From Perca fluviatilis (taxonomy: Eukaryota; Chordata; Actinopteri; Perciformes; Percidae): a DNA stretch of 64,000 nucleotides. Both the position numbers and the translations under genes were made by a program. Positions 10,210 through 21,132 of the stretch are shown in pieces (positions within the stretch are counted from its first letter, which is position 1; every line of letters begins with the position of its first letter). The DNA lies in contig NC_053114.1 of assembly GCF_010015445.1 (NCBI RefSeq), positions 45,317,922 through 45,381,921 on the forward strand, given 5' to 3'. The notes beneath the pieces are model-generated. The model was not told the origin of the DNA. It searched no databases and worked only from the letters and a program-made list of their open reading frames with translations.

Positions 10210-10949
10210 AGGTGCACTATGAGTTCCCAACCATCTTGTCTGTGATTGGCTGCAACGTGGTTTGTTGTATTTTGGTGCACAGCCTGTGCCCCTAGTGTTT
10301 GTTTGACGTTTACGAGCCCTGTGTTATCTCCTGAGACCGGGCTTTTTCACGGTGTGTTCAGGGACCAGGCAGCTAGCGGATCAAGGAGAGATGACTACTG
10401 TCGGTACACGATCCGTTCTGCACATGCGCAAAATGTTCGCACATGCGCTGTTGTACGAGGATTTACGACACTGCACGATCTGTTCCACGCTTCCGGTCGA
10501 CCACCAAGCTAACGTTAGTTTAGCTAACAGCTAATTCGGCTAACCGCTAGCTGAGACAGCATGTAATAACTTTAAAATAAAACTTGAAAATAAACGTTAA
10601 CATATATAACAGCTGTTACGTCAGCTCTACTTTACTTGTGCTCATTTTAAATACAATCACTCAATACTGGTCTTTATTGTTATTACTGTAAAGTCTTAAT
10701 TTAGCTGTAGGCTGTTTTTCCCATTAAGTTTGACTTAACGTTATTTTAGACTGACTTGACCGAATTAGCTGTTAGCTAAACTAACGTTAGCTTCCCGGTG
10801 GAGGCTAGCCATAGGCTAGCGTGGAGCAGATCTTGCAGGTCGTACCCTCGTTAAAACAGTGTTATCTTGCGCATGTGCAGAACGGATCGTGTACCGACAA
10901 CTACCGTTTGAGACAACAATGAAAGCATGCAGGAACTCATAGTGCACCT
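10210..10949. mobile_element. TTAA-flanked MITE with nested inverted-repeat element
   Basis: TTAA at 10206-10209 and 10950-10953 flank the ends AGGTGCACTATGAGTTCC and its complement GGAACTCATAGTGCACCT. The left TTAA is shared with the element at 9112-10205. The same left end recurs at about 26,026 and 49,596 inside the duplicated segments. Confidence 0.8.
10396..10903. mobile_element. Long inverted-repeat MITE (second copy), nested
   Basis: TACTGTCGGTACACGATCC at 10396 is mirrored near 10,885-10,903. The interior shares GTTCCACGCTTCCGG and TAACGTTAG motifs with the copy at 8259-9071. Nested inside the TTAA element at 10,210-10,949. Confidence 0.65.
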
Positions 10950-11002
10950 TTAAGGTGTATTGTGCATCCCTATAGTGACTGATGCTCTGCTTTTCTCCGC
11001 AG

Positions 11003-11025
11003 GACGACTGAAGCTGACGGCCTGA
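11003..11025 (+). CDS. kifc3: C-terminal motor kinesin, last coding exon (short)
   Basis: A good acceptor (GCTCTGCTTTTCTCCGCAG) ends at 11002. The single base left from exon 5890-6019 completes a glycine codon, then RLKLTA and TGA at 11023-11025. A short basic C-terminus after a Ser/Arg-rich tail fits KIFC3. The 4,983-bp intron before it is almost entirely transposons, yet the splice sites are intact. The assignment is an inference from phase, acceptor quality and a UTR with a polyadenylation signal downstream. Confidence 0.65.
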
Positions 11026-12075
11026 GAGACCTGTGGGGTGGTGGGGGGCGCCTGGTTCTGACCACAGGGTGTCTGCCAACACTCTGAGGCCCCCCCCACC
11101 CCCCACCCCCCACCTTGCCTGTCCTCGCTGGAGTCATTACCCTCCTCAGCCACCGGGGGGGAAGCAAAGCCTGATGGGAACTTGAGCGATCGGTGTGTCT
11201 CTCTGTCGCCTGGCAGCAGAGAACATGGCCAAACGTTTTCCGTGTCTTCTTGCTGTGATGATAAACATTTTTAAAAGACCTAAAAAATTCCCCTTCCCCC
11301 ATCCGATAAGCAGTATACTCTCTCCAATCACAGTATTTCCTTTATTGTTTCTTTGTAAAGTTGCACTTTAAATTTTAGAGATTATTTTCTAACCCACGAT
11401 TCCAGATGTGGTTGATTTATAATATATGCATTAACACGGTTATATTATATTTATGTTTGACATGCTTTAATTTTTAGTTTTATTTTTTCTCCTTTTGTTG
11501 AGGAAAAGAGTGAGAAGCATAGGTTAACCTTCAAATGTTCTGATTCGAGTCTCAGAAAGTCAAGAATCCTCTTGTGTAGGAGGCCGTCTCCGTGTCCTCC
11601 GTTATCCAATCGGGGTACGCCACTGATACCCAGCTGTCCAATCAGACGTGAGCAATACGAAGAACTCTTCTTCACGTACAGGGTTGTGGCTTTTTTCGAT
11701 CTTCTTCCGTTTCCTGTGGATGTTTTTTTTTTTATTTTTCATGCTGACGTTGAAGCTTTTGGTTGAACAAAAAAGGTGTTAAATATTCTTCACTTTCGTC
11801 GCCTCTCTCTCCCCGCTGTGTTGCCGCTGACGTCTCGTCACCTCTGTATTAAAAAGAAGCCACAGGTGACCTTTGACCCCGGCCTGTAGCTGGCGAGCTG
11901 GCCGAGACGCTGGCGGAGAGGATAGTTTAGCCGTAGATGTAGGAACAGGAATGCTTAGAAAGGCCACGAGCTGGCTGTGTGTCAACATGTCTGCTTGCTT
12001 CGTCTCTCCGCTGTACATCTCTACAGTTTGCTTCATTTTGTATTCCCTTTTTAATAAAGAAAACATCCAAAAACA
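11026..12075 (+). other. kifc3: Kinesin 3' untranslated region
   Basis: About 1 kb of mostly non-repetitive, fairly T-rich sequence with no convincing reading frame, running from the TGA at 11023 to just past the AATAAA at 12053. A C-rich patch lies near 11,091-11,113. The exact cleavage site is not determined. Confidence 0.6.
12053..12058 (+). promoter_or_regulatory. Polyadenylation signal AATAAA for the kinesin gene
   Basis: A canonical hexamer in T-rich context about 1.03 kb after the stop codon. It is the best-placed AATAAA before the next CA tract and repeat. Confidence 0.6.
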
Positions 12076-12102
12076 AACGAGGGACTCTCGCATGTTGAGC
12101 CA

Positions 12103-12104
<2 letters not shown>

Positions 12105-12143
<39 letters not shown>

Positions 12144-12155
12144 ACATACACACAC
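12105..12155. repeat. (CA)n microsatellite
   Basis: Short CA run with a TACA interruption, just beyond the kinesin 3' end. Confidence 0.9.
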
Positions 12156-12159
12156 AATC

Positions 12160-12670
12160 CAATCCATCCAATCCACCTTTATTTATAAAGCACTTTAAAA
12201 ACAACACTGTTGACCAAAGTGCTGAACACGTCTATGAATAAACAATAACATACAACAGAGGCACAACACAATATTAATAAAACAATAAAAATAAATACAG
12301 CAATACAAAACTCAAAGTCAACCCTCAAACTGAGTTAAAAGCCAAAGAAAATAAATGAGTTTTAAGACTAGATTTAAAACAGCAAGAGACTCAGTCAGTC
12401 TGATGTGCAAAGGCAGCTCATTCCAGAGTTCCCGAGCTGCCACGGCAAAGCATCGACAACCCCTGGATTTACGTTTAGTCCTGGGGACAACCAGTAGTGC
12501 CTGGTCAGCCGACCGAGAGACGGAAGGGTGTAGGGCACGAGCAGATTAGACAGGTACTGGGGGCCAGGCCATGCAGACATTTAAAACAAATAACAGAATT
12601 TTAAAATCAGTGCGAAGTGCAAGGGAGCTAGTGGAGTGATTGGAGGATGGGTGTAATATGGTCAAATTTT
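12160..12670 (-). mobile_element. Dispersed retroelement-like repeat
   Basis: It begins with an AATCCATCC-type end and CCACCTTTATTTATAAAGCA, the reverse complement of a common fish LINE-type tail. The following sequence (for example GGCAGCTCATTCCAGAGTTC) is of a type I recognise as dispersed in fish genomes. No intact frame. Class uncertain. Confidence 0.5.
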
Positions 12671-12679
12671 CTAGTTTTA

Positions 12680-12839
12680 CACACACACACAAAACACACA
12701 CACAACACACACACACAACACGACACACACACACACCAAACACACACACACAACACACACAACACCACACACACACACAACACACACACAAAACACAACA
12801 CACACAACACAAACCACACACACACACACCCACACAAAC

Positions 12840-12880
<41 letters not shown>

Positions 12881-12967
12881 TACACACACACACACACACA
12901 CACCAACACAACCACACACACACACACAACACAACACACACACACACACACACACACACCATAACAC

Positions 12968-13012
<45 letters not shown>

Positions 13013-13203
13013 ATACACACGACACACCAACACACACACACACACACACACACCACACACACAACACACCACACAACACACACATAAACCACACACACCA
13101 CACACACACCACACCACACACACACACACCACAACCCTAACACCCCACCCCCCCACCCAACACACAACACACACACACACCACACACACACACATACACT
13201 AAC

Positions 13204-13236
<33 letters not shown>

Positions 13237-13341
13237 CAAAAAATAAAATAAACACATAAACACTTCTATTAATAACACAATTAATAAAACACATATTATC
13301 AACATAATAATAATCACAATAATACAACACACACACACACA

Positions 13342-13374
<33 letters not shown>

Positions 13375-13394
13375 GTACACACACGACACACACA

Positions 13395-13429
<35 letters not shown>

Positions 13430-13432
13430 TAA
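12680..13432. repeat. CA-rich tract, about 0.75 kb
   Basis: CA repeat with AA and CC interruptions, including a 70-bp A/T-rich break near 13,236-13,322. Frames through it are artefacts. Confidence 0.95.
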
Positions 13433-13639
13433 TAATAAAAAGAAAGTCTTGTCAAATGACCCGCAACATCATCTTTGTATACAAACTCTGAACAGACATT
13501 CCACTACACATCAGTGTGTCCAGATTTTATGAACAAGTTCATGACCCTAAATGAGGAAATGTCATACAATTTCATGGAGAAAAAGATAGGTTAACCAGTA
13601 TTTTGGTCAACACAAAAACGCAAATGGGTCAAATTGACC

Positions 13640-13960
13640 CTTAACATAATATGAGGGTTAAACATCTGAATGTTTGGACATTGCCTTCAGTGTCCACCAG
13701 GGGTCAGTATTGGGACCAAAATGATTTATCCTCTATATAAATTACATACAGTATGTAAAGTATCTGAATTACTGACATTTTTATTATTTGCAGACGACAC
13801 AAACATCTTTGGTTGGTTTGTGCACAAAAAAGTCATAATTTTCGTATGCAAAAACAATATTCTGATTTATAACAGAACGCACTCTTCTCGTTATAAATAC
13901 GGACGTGCGTTACCTTATGCGGTCCTGCATGAGCCTCACACTCCTCCCTAGTTCGTCCCA
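13640..13960 (+). pseudogene. Reverse-transcriptase relic of a non-LTR retrotransposon
   Basis: The sequence GTGTCCACCAGGGGTCAGTA encodes a degraded version of the PQGSVLGP motif, and about 13,770-13,810 encodes LLTFLLFADDTNIF, the FADD form of the RT catalytic motif. Several frame changes separate the two blocks. No flanking endonuclease or tail is recognisable. A short decayed fragment; clade not assignable. Confidence 0.6.
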
Positions 13961-14442
13961 TATTTGTCCTAATAAGGTCCATGTTAATCAATCAATGAAT
14001 ATTCCACAAGAAAGAAGCAATTGTTCACCAATCACGAAATGGAAAAAATTGGGAAAAAACCCGATTCAGTGATTGTGAGATCGATGTGCTCCTAACAGAG
14101 GTAGAACATCCAAACTAAATCCTGTTTGGAAGCATTAACCCTTGTGTAGTGTTCATATTTTTGTTACACAAACTTAATAATGTAATGTAACCGATTTTAG
14201 CTCAATTACCAATGCTACATACATCATTTATGGTTCATATTTGCCATTTACCCCTGTGAGATCACATTTATGATCATATGATCATTTTCGTTTTTTGTGA
14301 GAAAGGAAATTCAATTATTAAAAAGGTAAAACAAATAGAAACAAGATTTTGGATCATTATTGGTGCAAAACAGGTGAATATGCTTGAAATGTAACAATTT
14401 GGTAACTGTGTGGGACACTACAATCAGACACGACCACATAAA

Positions 14443-14507
<65 letters not shown>

Positions 14508-14685
14508 ACATCAAACAAACAACAGATTTCACAGGGATAGGCAGGGGAGAGCAGCACTGCACGGTGTGGGCATGGGCGTAAATCTGATCTGAACAGTAGG
14601 GGGGGACAATAAACATAGGGGACACAATTAATACAGCCTCAATTATACTCGTAGAAGACATGTGTACACAGAGGAAAGCCTTTAA
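13961..14685. other. Intergenic sequence with CA tract and repeat remnants
   Basis: Contains a (CA)n run at 14,444-14,511 and A/T-rich sequence. The piece near 14,139-14,300 (CCCTTGTGTAGTGTTCATAT) resembles a dispersed fish MITE end. No gene seen. Confidence 0.5.
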
Positions 14686-15654
14686 AGGTACCATGGCATG
14701 AAAATGTTACTTTATGAGGTGTTTTAACATTAATATGAGTTCCCCAGCCTGCTTATGGTCCCCAATTAGCTTAAAATGGTGAGAGGTGTAAACCGAGCCC
14801 TGGGTATCCTGCTCTGCCTTTGAGAAAATGAAAGCTCAGATGGACCAATCAGGAATCTTCTCCTTATGAGGTCATAAGGAGCAAGGTTACCTCCCCTTTC
14901 TCTGCTTTGCCCACCCAGAGAATTTGGCCCCCCATGAGAGAGAGACATCATGGCTTTCAAATGAGCAAAGTGGCAGTTGGTCAAGACACACACCCCACCC
15001 TCCACCTTGCCCCCTCCTCCTCAATAGCTACAGACACAGAAATGGCACATCCTAAGGAAAGCTCATTGTGGGACTGGCTCTAGTGGCTGTAGTGGCACCA
15101 AGGCTGAATTTCGGGGAAGAGACTTCAGATACAGTATTAGGGGACCACTAAGGTCTATATAAAAGAGACTTCAGATACAGTATTAGGGGACCACTAAGGC
15201 CTATATAAAAGAGACTTCAGATACAGTATTAGAGGACCACTAAGGTCTATATAAAATAGACTTCAGATACAGTATTAGGGGACCACTAAGGCCTATATAA
15301 AAGAGACTTCAGATACAGTATTAGGGGACCACTAAGGTCTATATAAAAGAGACTTCAGATACAGTATTAGGGGACCAGTAAGGTCTATATAAAAGAGACT
15401 TCAGATACAGTATTAGGGGACCACTAAGGCCTATATAAAAGAGACTTCAGATACAGTATTAGGGGACCACTAAGGTCTATATAAAAGAGACTTCAGATAC
15501 AGTATTAGGGGACCACTAAGGTCTATATAAAAGAGACTTCAGATACAGTATTAGGGGACCACTAAGGTCTATATAAAAGAGACTTCAGATACAGTATTAG
15601 GGGACCACTAAGGTCTATATAAAAGCATCCAAAGAGCACCATGTCCTGGGACCT
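14686..15654. mobile_element. TTAA-flanked MITE with expanded 46-bp array
   Basis: TTAA at 14682-14685 and 15655-15658 flank the ends AGGTACCATGGCATGAAAAT and its imperfect complement (CACCATGTCCTGGGACCT). The non-repetitive left half (CCGAGCCCTGGGTATCCTGC and onward) matches the element beginning at 63,842. The right half is the tandem array. Well-known fish element type with piggyBac-like target preference; no transposase. Confidence 0.85.
15115..15625. repeat. 46-bp tandem array, about 11 copies
   Basis: Unit contains GAGACTTCAGATACAGTATT and AGGGGACCACTAAGG. It is the reverse complement of the array at 5184-5858. Transitions between GGTCTATATA and GGCCTATATA variants are scattered among the copies. 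Confidence 0.95.
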
Positions 15655-15984
15655 TTAACACTATCATTAGTGTAGCATGGAGACTGTACCATTATCCTTC
15701 TTTTCAGTGTTTCTCGTGATTCAATGAAAAAGCTGACTAAATTGACCAAGATATTCTTCTTTAAAACCATGTATTTATTTTTAAGTTGTTTACACAAAAT
15801 AAAATACCATAAAACATAATGACTTATTTTGAAAAAGTGTCCCCATATAAAAGAAATACAATGCTTTTGTACACTTGTTAAATTAGCTGATCATAATGTA
15901 AATTAGTGAGCCACTGGTAAAGCTCATCTGCTAACCCTGACAGCCACACACCTCCAAAAATATGAACTAAGCTCAACACACTTA

Positions 15985-16325
15985 CCTGAGACTCTGCACC
16001 TGACTGTCCCTGGTCTCCCTGAGACTCTGCACCTGACTGTCCCTGGTCTCCCTGAGACTCTGCACCTGACTGTCCCTGGTCTCCCTGAGACTCTGCACCT
16101 GACTGTCCCTGGTCTCCCTGAGACTCTGCACCTGACTGTCCCTGGTCTCCCTGAGACTCTGCACCTGACTGTCCCTGGTCTCCCTGAGACTCTCCACCTG
16201 ACTGTCCCTGGTCTCCCTGAGACTCTGCACCTGACTGTCCCTGGTCTCCCTGAGACTCTCCACCTGACTGTCCCTGGTCTCCCTGAGACTCTCCACCTGA
16301 CTGTCCCTGGTCTCCCTGAGACTCT
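15985..16325. repeat. 33-bp minisatellite, about 10 copies
   Basis: Unit reads CTGAGACTCTGCACCTGACT then GTCCCTGGTCTCC; some copies have CTCCACC instead of CTGCACC. On the minus strand it leaves open a frame of 170 codons (15,878-16,390) repeating ESQGDQGQSGA, and a second shifted frame is also open. No homology, splice context or promoter supports a protein. Treated as a minisatellite, with low-probability coding potential. Confidence 0.9.
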
Positions 16326-16651
16326 GTCCCTGTTCTTAATGTCTCCTTTGCCTGTGACATAGTGACGTTAGTATTTCCATAAGCACCCATTCTTTTAAAG
16401 ATAACGTTAGGCTTATCGCCGTGGTAACGTTAGTTGTAGTGGGTGCATTTCTATCCAACAAACTATTAAACAAGCTAGGTAAAGTTACATTATATTACTA
16501 ACATAGCAAACTTTTTGTCATAACTAATTCATTAATTACTCAGCATCATTTCTATTTGAGAAAAGAACAACTTCATCCAATGTTTCATGTTAATAAAATA
16601 GCCTTGAACAGCCTACTTAATACATTCCTGTCACTATCGATCTGACTATGG
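16326..16651. other. Left flank of duplication copy A
   Basis: A/T-rich sequence without recognised features between the 33-bp minisatellite and the left edge of the segmental duplication. Confidence 0.4.
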
Positions 16652-17146
16652 ATGGTAACATTCAAAAATTGTGACCTGTCCACGAATCAATAACGTGACT
16701 ATTTACAAACTGGCGTGAGACCTGGTTGAGCTTAACGGCTCTCGGCAACAGACCACTGTTAGCATCCGGCCAGCTCGCTACGCTTTGCTGTGCTGAGCTG
16801 GTAAGACTGCCCCAAGAATCGTAGTAACAAGTTGCTAACGTTAGCTCAAGCTTTTCTTATGGCTGTTTGTGTATTTACGTTCTTTACTTTAATGACTCTA
16901 CTATCCTTGGCTGGCGTGGCCAGCGTTTCTGGAACCTTTAAAGTGACTCTTTGCCTGGCCCGGACAGGCCGCTGTGGACCTCCCAGGGCTCCAGACTGCG
17001 ACCAAATGGTTGCATTTTGCATGTGTGCGACCAGTAAATTTACCCCCTTTTTTACACTTAAACGTGGAAATTTCAGTACCTGAGAGTGTGTAAGCACAAA
17101 GCTTATCTGTAATATCTGCATAGTGACAGAGAGCGGAGCTCCGGCG

Positions 17147-17148
<2 letters not shown>

Positions 17149-17220
<72 letters not shown>

Positions 17221-18150
17221 GCCAACATGGCATCATGACTTTGCGTAAATATATACGCCACTTTCATAAAGCCAAATGCTGTGTTATTTTACGCCATTTT
17301 CAGCTATCCACGTGTATGATACACGCTGGAAACAGCTGATGTAAACACACCCACCACGTGGCCTCGCCACGTTGCGCGTTATCGCGAGAACGCGACGTAC
17401 TATCGCGAGAACAACGTCACACGCCTGTTAAGAAAAAAAATGGTTGAGTTTAGGAAAAGAACAAGAACACAGGGAAAAGTTTTAGGAACAAAACAGTGAC
17501 AAAAACACGGAAAATAACGACTAAAACACGCTTACGACAACAACAAATGGTTGGGTTTAGGAAAGAAACATTGGGTTAGGCTTATTAAAAACAAAAAATT
17601 AAAATCAAAAAACGGCAAAAAACGGCCGAAAGAAATCGCCACAGGCGGGGCGCGAACCCGGCTCTCCCAGGTGAAAGTCCTGTGTTTTGGAGGCGAAAGC
17701 GGTCGCGGGGCTGTTGACGTTACACTTCCTGTGAGTCAAGCAGGCACAGCGTTGGTTTGTCTGCCGTGGGGACTGACTGACAGGCTGAAGGCAGCTTGAT
17801 TTCTACAGCACCTCTCTGCAACAAGGACATTCAAAGTGCTTCACATGAAACTACCTAGCAATTAAAAACGGTCATGATGAAAACAAAACAGGCTAAAAAA
17901 GAATAATATAAATACAAGAATAAAAGTTACAGTGAGTAAGAAATGAATAATTATTCAATTCAAGGTTGTAGGGCAGGTTTGGGGGGAGAGAGGGAGGGGT
18001 TTATTTTTATTTTAGTTTAGTAGCCTAAACAATTTTAAGTTGAATTCATTGTAATTGTAGACTGGAGACTAGAGCTGGTATATTTTAAAAATATTTGTAC
18101 TGTCATGACAGCGGTCGGTTTACCTTCTATGTTGCATCTTCAAAAGTGCA
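17149..18150. other. CA tract and copy-A-specific insertion
   Basis: A (CA)n run at 17,149-17,220 is followed by about 470 bases (to ~17,690) absent from copy B, which instead has about 150 different bases at 41,080-41,230. The A-specific block includes two TATCGCGAGAAC repeats and TTGGGTTTAGGAAA-type dispersed sequence. Beyond 17,690 the copies align again. 17,780-17,900 resembles a LINE tail. Confidence 0.6.
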
Positions 18151-18433
18151 AAATGTAAATGGCCTGTTTTTATAAAGCACTTCTCTAGTCTTAACGACTA
18201 CTCAAAGCTCTTTAACATAGTACAGGAACCATTCACCATTCACACACTGTGGCCGAGGCTGCTGTACAAGGTGCCACCTGCTCATCAAATAAACACTCAC
18301 ACACATTTCCACTGATGTGCAGCACAAGGTTCAGTGTCTTGCCCAAGGACATGGGACTGCAGGGCCAGGGATCAAACCACCAACCTTCCAATTGGCAGGA
18401 GACCTCTCTACCACTGAGCCACAGCCACCCCAA
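18150..18433 (-). mobile_element. Non-LTR retroelement 3'-tail repeat (copy A)
   Basis: The stretch with TATAAAGCACTTCTCTAGTC, CTTGCCCAAGGACATGGGAC and CTCTACCACTGAGCCACAGC is a common fish LINE/SINE tail type. Copy B keeps only the two ends (41,680-41,840), having lost the middle, from after AACACTCACAC to CCTCTCTACC. Confidence 0.55.
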
Positions 18434-19229
18434 AATAAAAAAGTGAAACTAAATTTGAAACAGCACAATTTCTGCATCCATTATCAAAGTGTTTATTAGT
18501 AATACAGGGGAAATTAGTAGAAATGTGAATATTTGGTTAGCATGTTGATTTACGTGTGTGCCCCTAAATTTTGTGGTTGCGCCCCTAAAATTTTCAGTTG
18601 GGGGGGCCACTGTCTGGAGCCCTGCCTCCACATAGTCGAGGCTGTGATGTAGCACCCTATTTCAGCTATGTTTCTGTTTGTCTAGAGTTTAACTGTGCCT
18701 CTCTTGTTCAGAGTTATTGAAGCAACGCAAGAACCCTTTTTGTTCATTTATGTTCTCATTTCTTTGGCGAGGTAGAGACCTTGAATACTGCACCTTATGC
18801 ACGTTACGCTGCCAAGCCGATGGTCACTATACTTTGTTCACCACCGACTGGGCTACAGACAGATGTGAATACGAAAATCAATCTTTTTAACCCAGCCATA
18901 TTAATTGTCTAGTTTAATATGTTTCTGCAAATTAACATGCTGGATCTTTAGTACAATTTTAGAACAAGAGTTAGCATTTTTCTGTTACGTTTGTGTGTTT
19001 GAAGGCCTTTCTAGAGACAAGGATCCCAAACTAGCACTGGTTGTAAATCCAGACATCCCTAATGATGACATGAGGACAGATGGATCAGTGGCAGTGTCAG
19101 GAAAAGAAACCGGAACCATCAACGTGATTTTTGATGCTGAATATTTATTGCAGTAAATGTAAAAGCTTGCAGTGGTTGCAGTTGAAGCAGACTGGTCCAA
19201 CTGCTGCTCTTCAGGTTCTCTCTGAACTA
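18434..19229. other. Region 3' of lectin copy A
   Basis: Downstream flank of the minus-strand lectin gene. A plus-strand frame of 83 codons (18,905-19,156) is identical in both duplicates, but I recognise no family and its identity can simply reflect recent duplication. Not called as a gene. Confidence 0.4.
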
Positions 19230-19297
19230 CTAGACTAACACTTGACACACGTAGGACTTCTTGTCAGCACAGGCCACATCGTTCCAGAGTCCCGAGT
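19230..19297 (-). CDS. Lectin copy A, last exon (WND motif, stop)
   Basis: Acceptor TTTCTTTCAG; encodes DSGLWNDVACADKKSYVCQV, then L, V and TAG. WND is the calcium-coordinating motif of CTLDs, and the two cysteines form the conserved terminal disulfides. Enters in phase 1, matching exon 19,934-20,054. Copy B is identical in this exon. Confidence 0.88.
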
Positions 19298-19424
19298 CTG
19301 AAAGAAACATGTTAATCAGTGTCAGTAGGAAGCACATCCTGTATAGGGTTTGTTGGTCTTCATGGTCAGGAGAAGTTTGAAATGTGCCCAAACTCTCAAT
19401 CACACAAAGAAATGGATCAGTCAT

Positions 19425-19770
19425 ATTCCTTTATACCCATAGACTGTATAATATTAATGGACAGAGCATGTGTGACGTCACCCATTGGTTGGTGGAGATC
19501 TGCTATGAGGCGTTGAGTTTGCCGTTAATGGGCGCAGCCATCCTGGTTGCAGATGTGAGGATTTTAGACGAGAGGGAGGAGTGAGGGAGGAGCCCTTACA
19601 CTCTACGTTACGTTACACACTTTCGCTGGTAATCACATCATAGCCACGCCCAAAAACACCCCCCGCTTTATCGCCCATTTTAAAATCAGCGAGAGCATAA
19701 TTCAAAAAATGAACATCGTTCTGTGTTGCAGAAGACTTAAAACTAGCGATTGAGACCATATGAAAAGAAA
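19425..19770. mobile_element. Dispersed MITE-like repeat in a lectin intron
   Basis: CATAGACTGTATAATATTAA, CATGTGTGACGTCACCCATT and GGTGGAGATCTGCT are wording of a common fish dispersed repeat. It lies in the last lectin intron and is also present in copy B (42,846-43,180) with several small indels. Ends not resolved. Confidence 0.5.
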
Positions 19771-19933
19771 GAAAGAAAATGTTTACTGAGGTAATAAATC
19801 AAGTGAGAAGTGGGTCACTTTCTCCTTCGTCATAGTGTGCCTCTCTTATCTTGTCTGAGGTAAAATGAATAAATAAAAAAGTTATTAATTTCTTATAATC
19901 TACTACCTCTCCTCCAACCATTTGTTTACTTAC

Positions 19934-20054
19934 CCCAAGAGACCATCTCAACGCAGTGCTCTCTGTTGTTATAATTGTCAGGCTGGCCACCAGCCCATCT
20001 CTGGTAATTAAAAACACTGCCATCTGTCCAAGTCCACACATTTTCCCCATTAGC
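19934..20054 (-). CDS. Lectin copy A, CTLD exon with QPD motif
   Basis: Acceptor CTTTTTTAG-type, donor GG|GTAAGTAAAC; 121 bases, phase 0 to 1. Encodes ENVWTWTDGSVFNYQRWAGG, then QPDN and REHCVEM. QPD in place of EPN is associated in this family with galactose-type binding. Intact in copy A; copy B has one extra base here. Confidence 0.9.
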
Positions 20055-20499
20055 CTAAAAAGAAAAAAATGATTGCCTGAAGTTAACTACTGTGCTGTCA
20101 TTCAAATTGTAAATGGCCAAATGGCCAATTATCATCAGATTAACTTTCCACTCTGTCAGCTGGTGGATAGCACCGATTACCTGCTTCCAACTACCAATGT
20201 TTATTTGTCGGCCGTAAATTTGTTCAACTATTAAAAGGTAGGATATTTTTTCTAATGAAAGAGTGCATATCTTATCTCTCTGATTTTAAATTATTTAAAG
20301 GGAACACTCAGATGTAATATTTGTGGTTATTTATTGAATATTTTGAACAATTGAAGTCAAAGCACACATTACTTGAAATAAAGATAAAATAAGTAGAAAA
20401 TAACTGATTTTTTTGGAACCAAATACATTTTAAATATTGCCATGTCAAAGTTTAAACACAGGGATTGCAACAGGGGGAGCCCGATATGTGTCCAGGAGA

Positions 20500-20700
20500 A
20501 GTTAAGACTTTCTTTTTTTAAAGACCATTTTTTCAGACTTTTTCCACCTTAATTTGATAGGACAACAAGGTGAGAAAGGGGGAAGATATGCAGGAAATTG
20601 TCACCGGTGGGAATCAAACCCTGGACCTCTGCATTGAGGCATAAACCTCAAAGTAGATGTGTGCCTGCTCTAGCACTGAGCCAAACCGGCCACAAACACA
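20500..20700 (-). mobile_element. tRNA-derived SINE-like repeat (copy A)
   Basis: The sequence carries the wording of a fish SINE family: a GGGAATCAAACCCTGGACC box, CTGCTCTAGCACTGAGCCAA and an upstream GATATGCAGGAAATTG block. Related pieces lie at 43,920-44,105 (duplicate), 58,745-58,935 and 59,385-59,578. It is not a functional tRNA. Confidence 0.55.
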
Positions 20701-20997
20701 CACTTGCTACTTTCTGGTGGAGTGCTAACCTCCAAGCCACCATGCACACTGCAAACGGGTGTTCATGACCTCACGGTGCTCTGTACCTGCTTCAAAATCT
20801 TTTCTCAGCCTCATTCAAACTTTAAGACTGATAAACTTAACTGTCATGTGACTAATCTTTATGTGTTGGGCCGACAGCCGCCATAACTTTGTAGGATATT
20901 ATAGGAATTGTTGTGCAATATCATACAAACCTGTTCATGAGAATGCGTTGAACTAGGGCTATATAGGGCTTCATGAACAGATACATTCACTGCTTAC

Positions 20998-21132
20998 CGT
21001 CTTATAAATTAGTCCGATATAGTATTGAACTTTTCCGGTGGTGGCTCTGTTCATGGCACATTGCACTTGAGACTGATGATCGTCATTGTGGATCGATACC
21101 AGAAGGCCACGTGGGTACTTTCTACAGGCTTT
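20998..21132 (-). CDS. Lectin copy A, CTLD exon (CRKYP...IHN)
   Basis: Acceptor GTTTATTTCAG, donor GACG|GTAAGC; 135 bases, phase 0 at both ends. Encodes KACRKYPRGLLVSIHNDDHQ and continues QVQCAMNRATTGKVQYYIGL, the second helix and following strands of a CTLD. Open in copy A; copy B has a stop after IHNS. Confidence 0.88.

Noticed and set aside
18905..19156. Conserved 83-codon protein gene
   Set aside because: Identity between copies A and B extends through non-coding flanks, so it reflects recent duplication; no family recognised.
20590..20690. tRNA gene
   Set aside because: B-box-like wording belongs to a SINE present in several decayed copies; no cloverleaf could be drawn.
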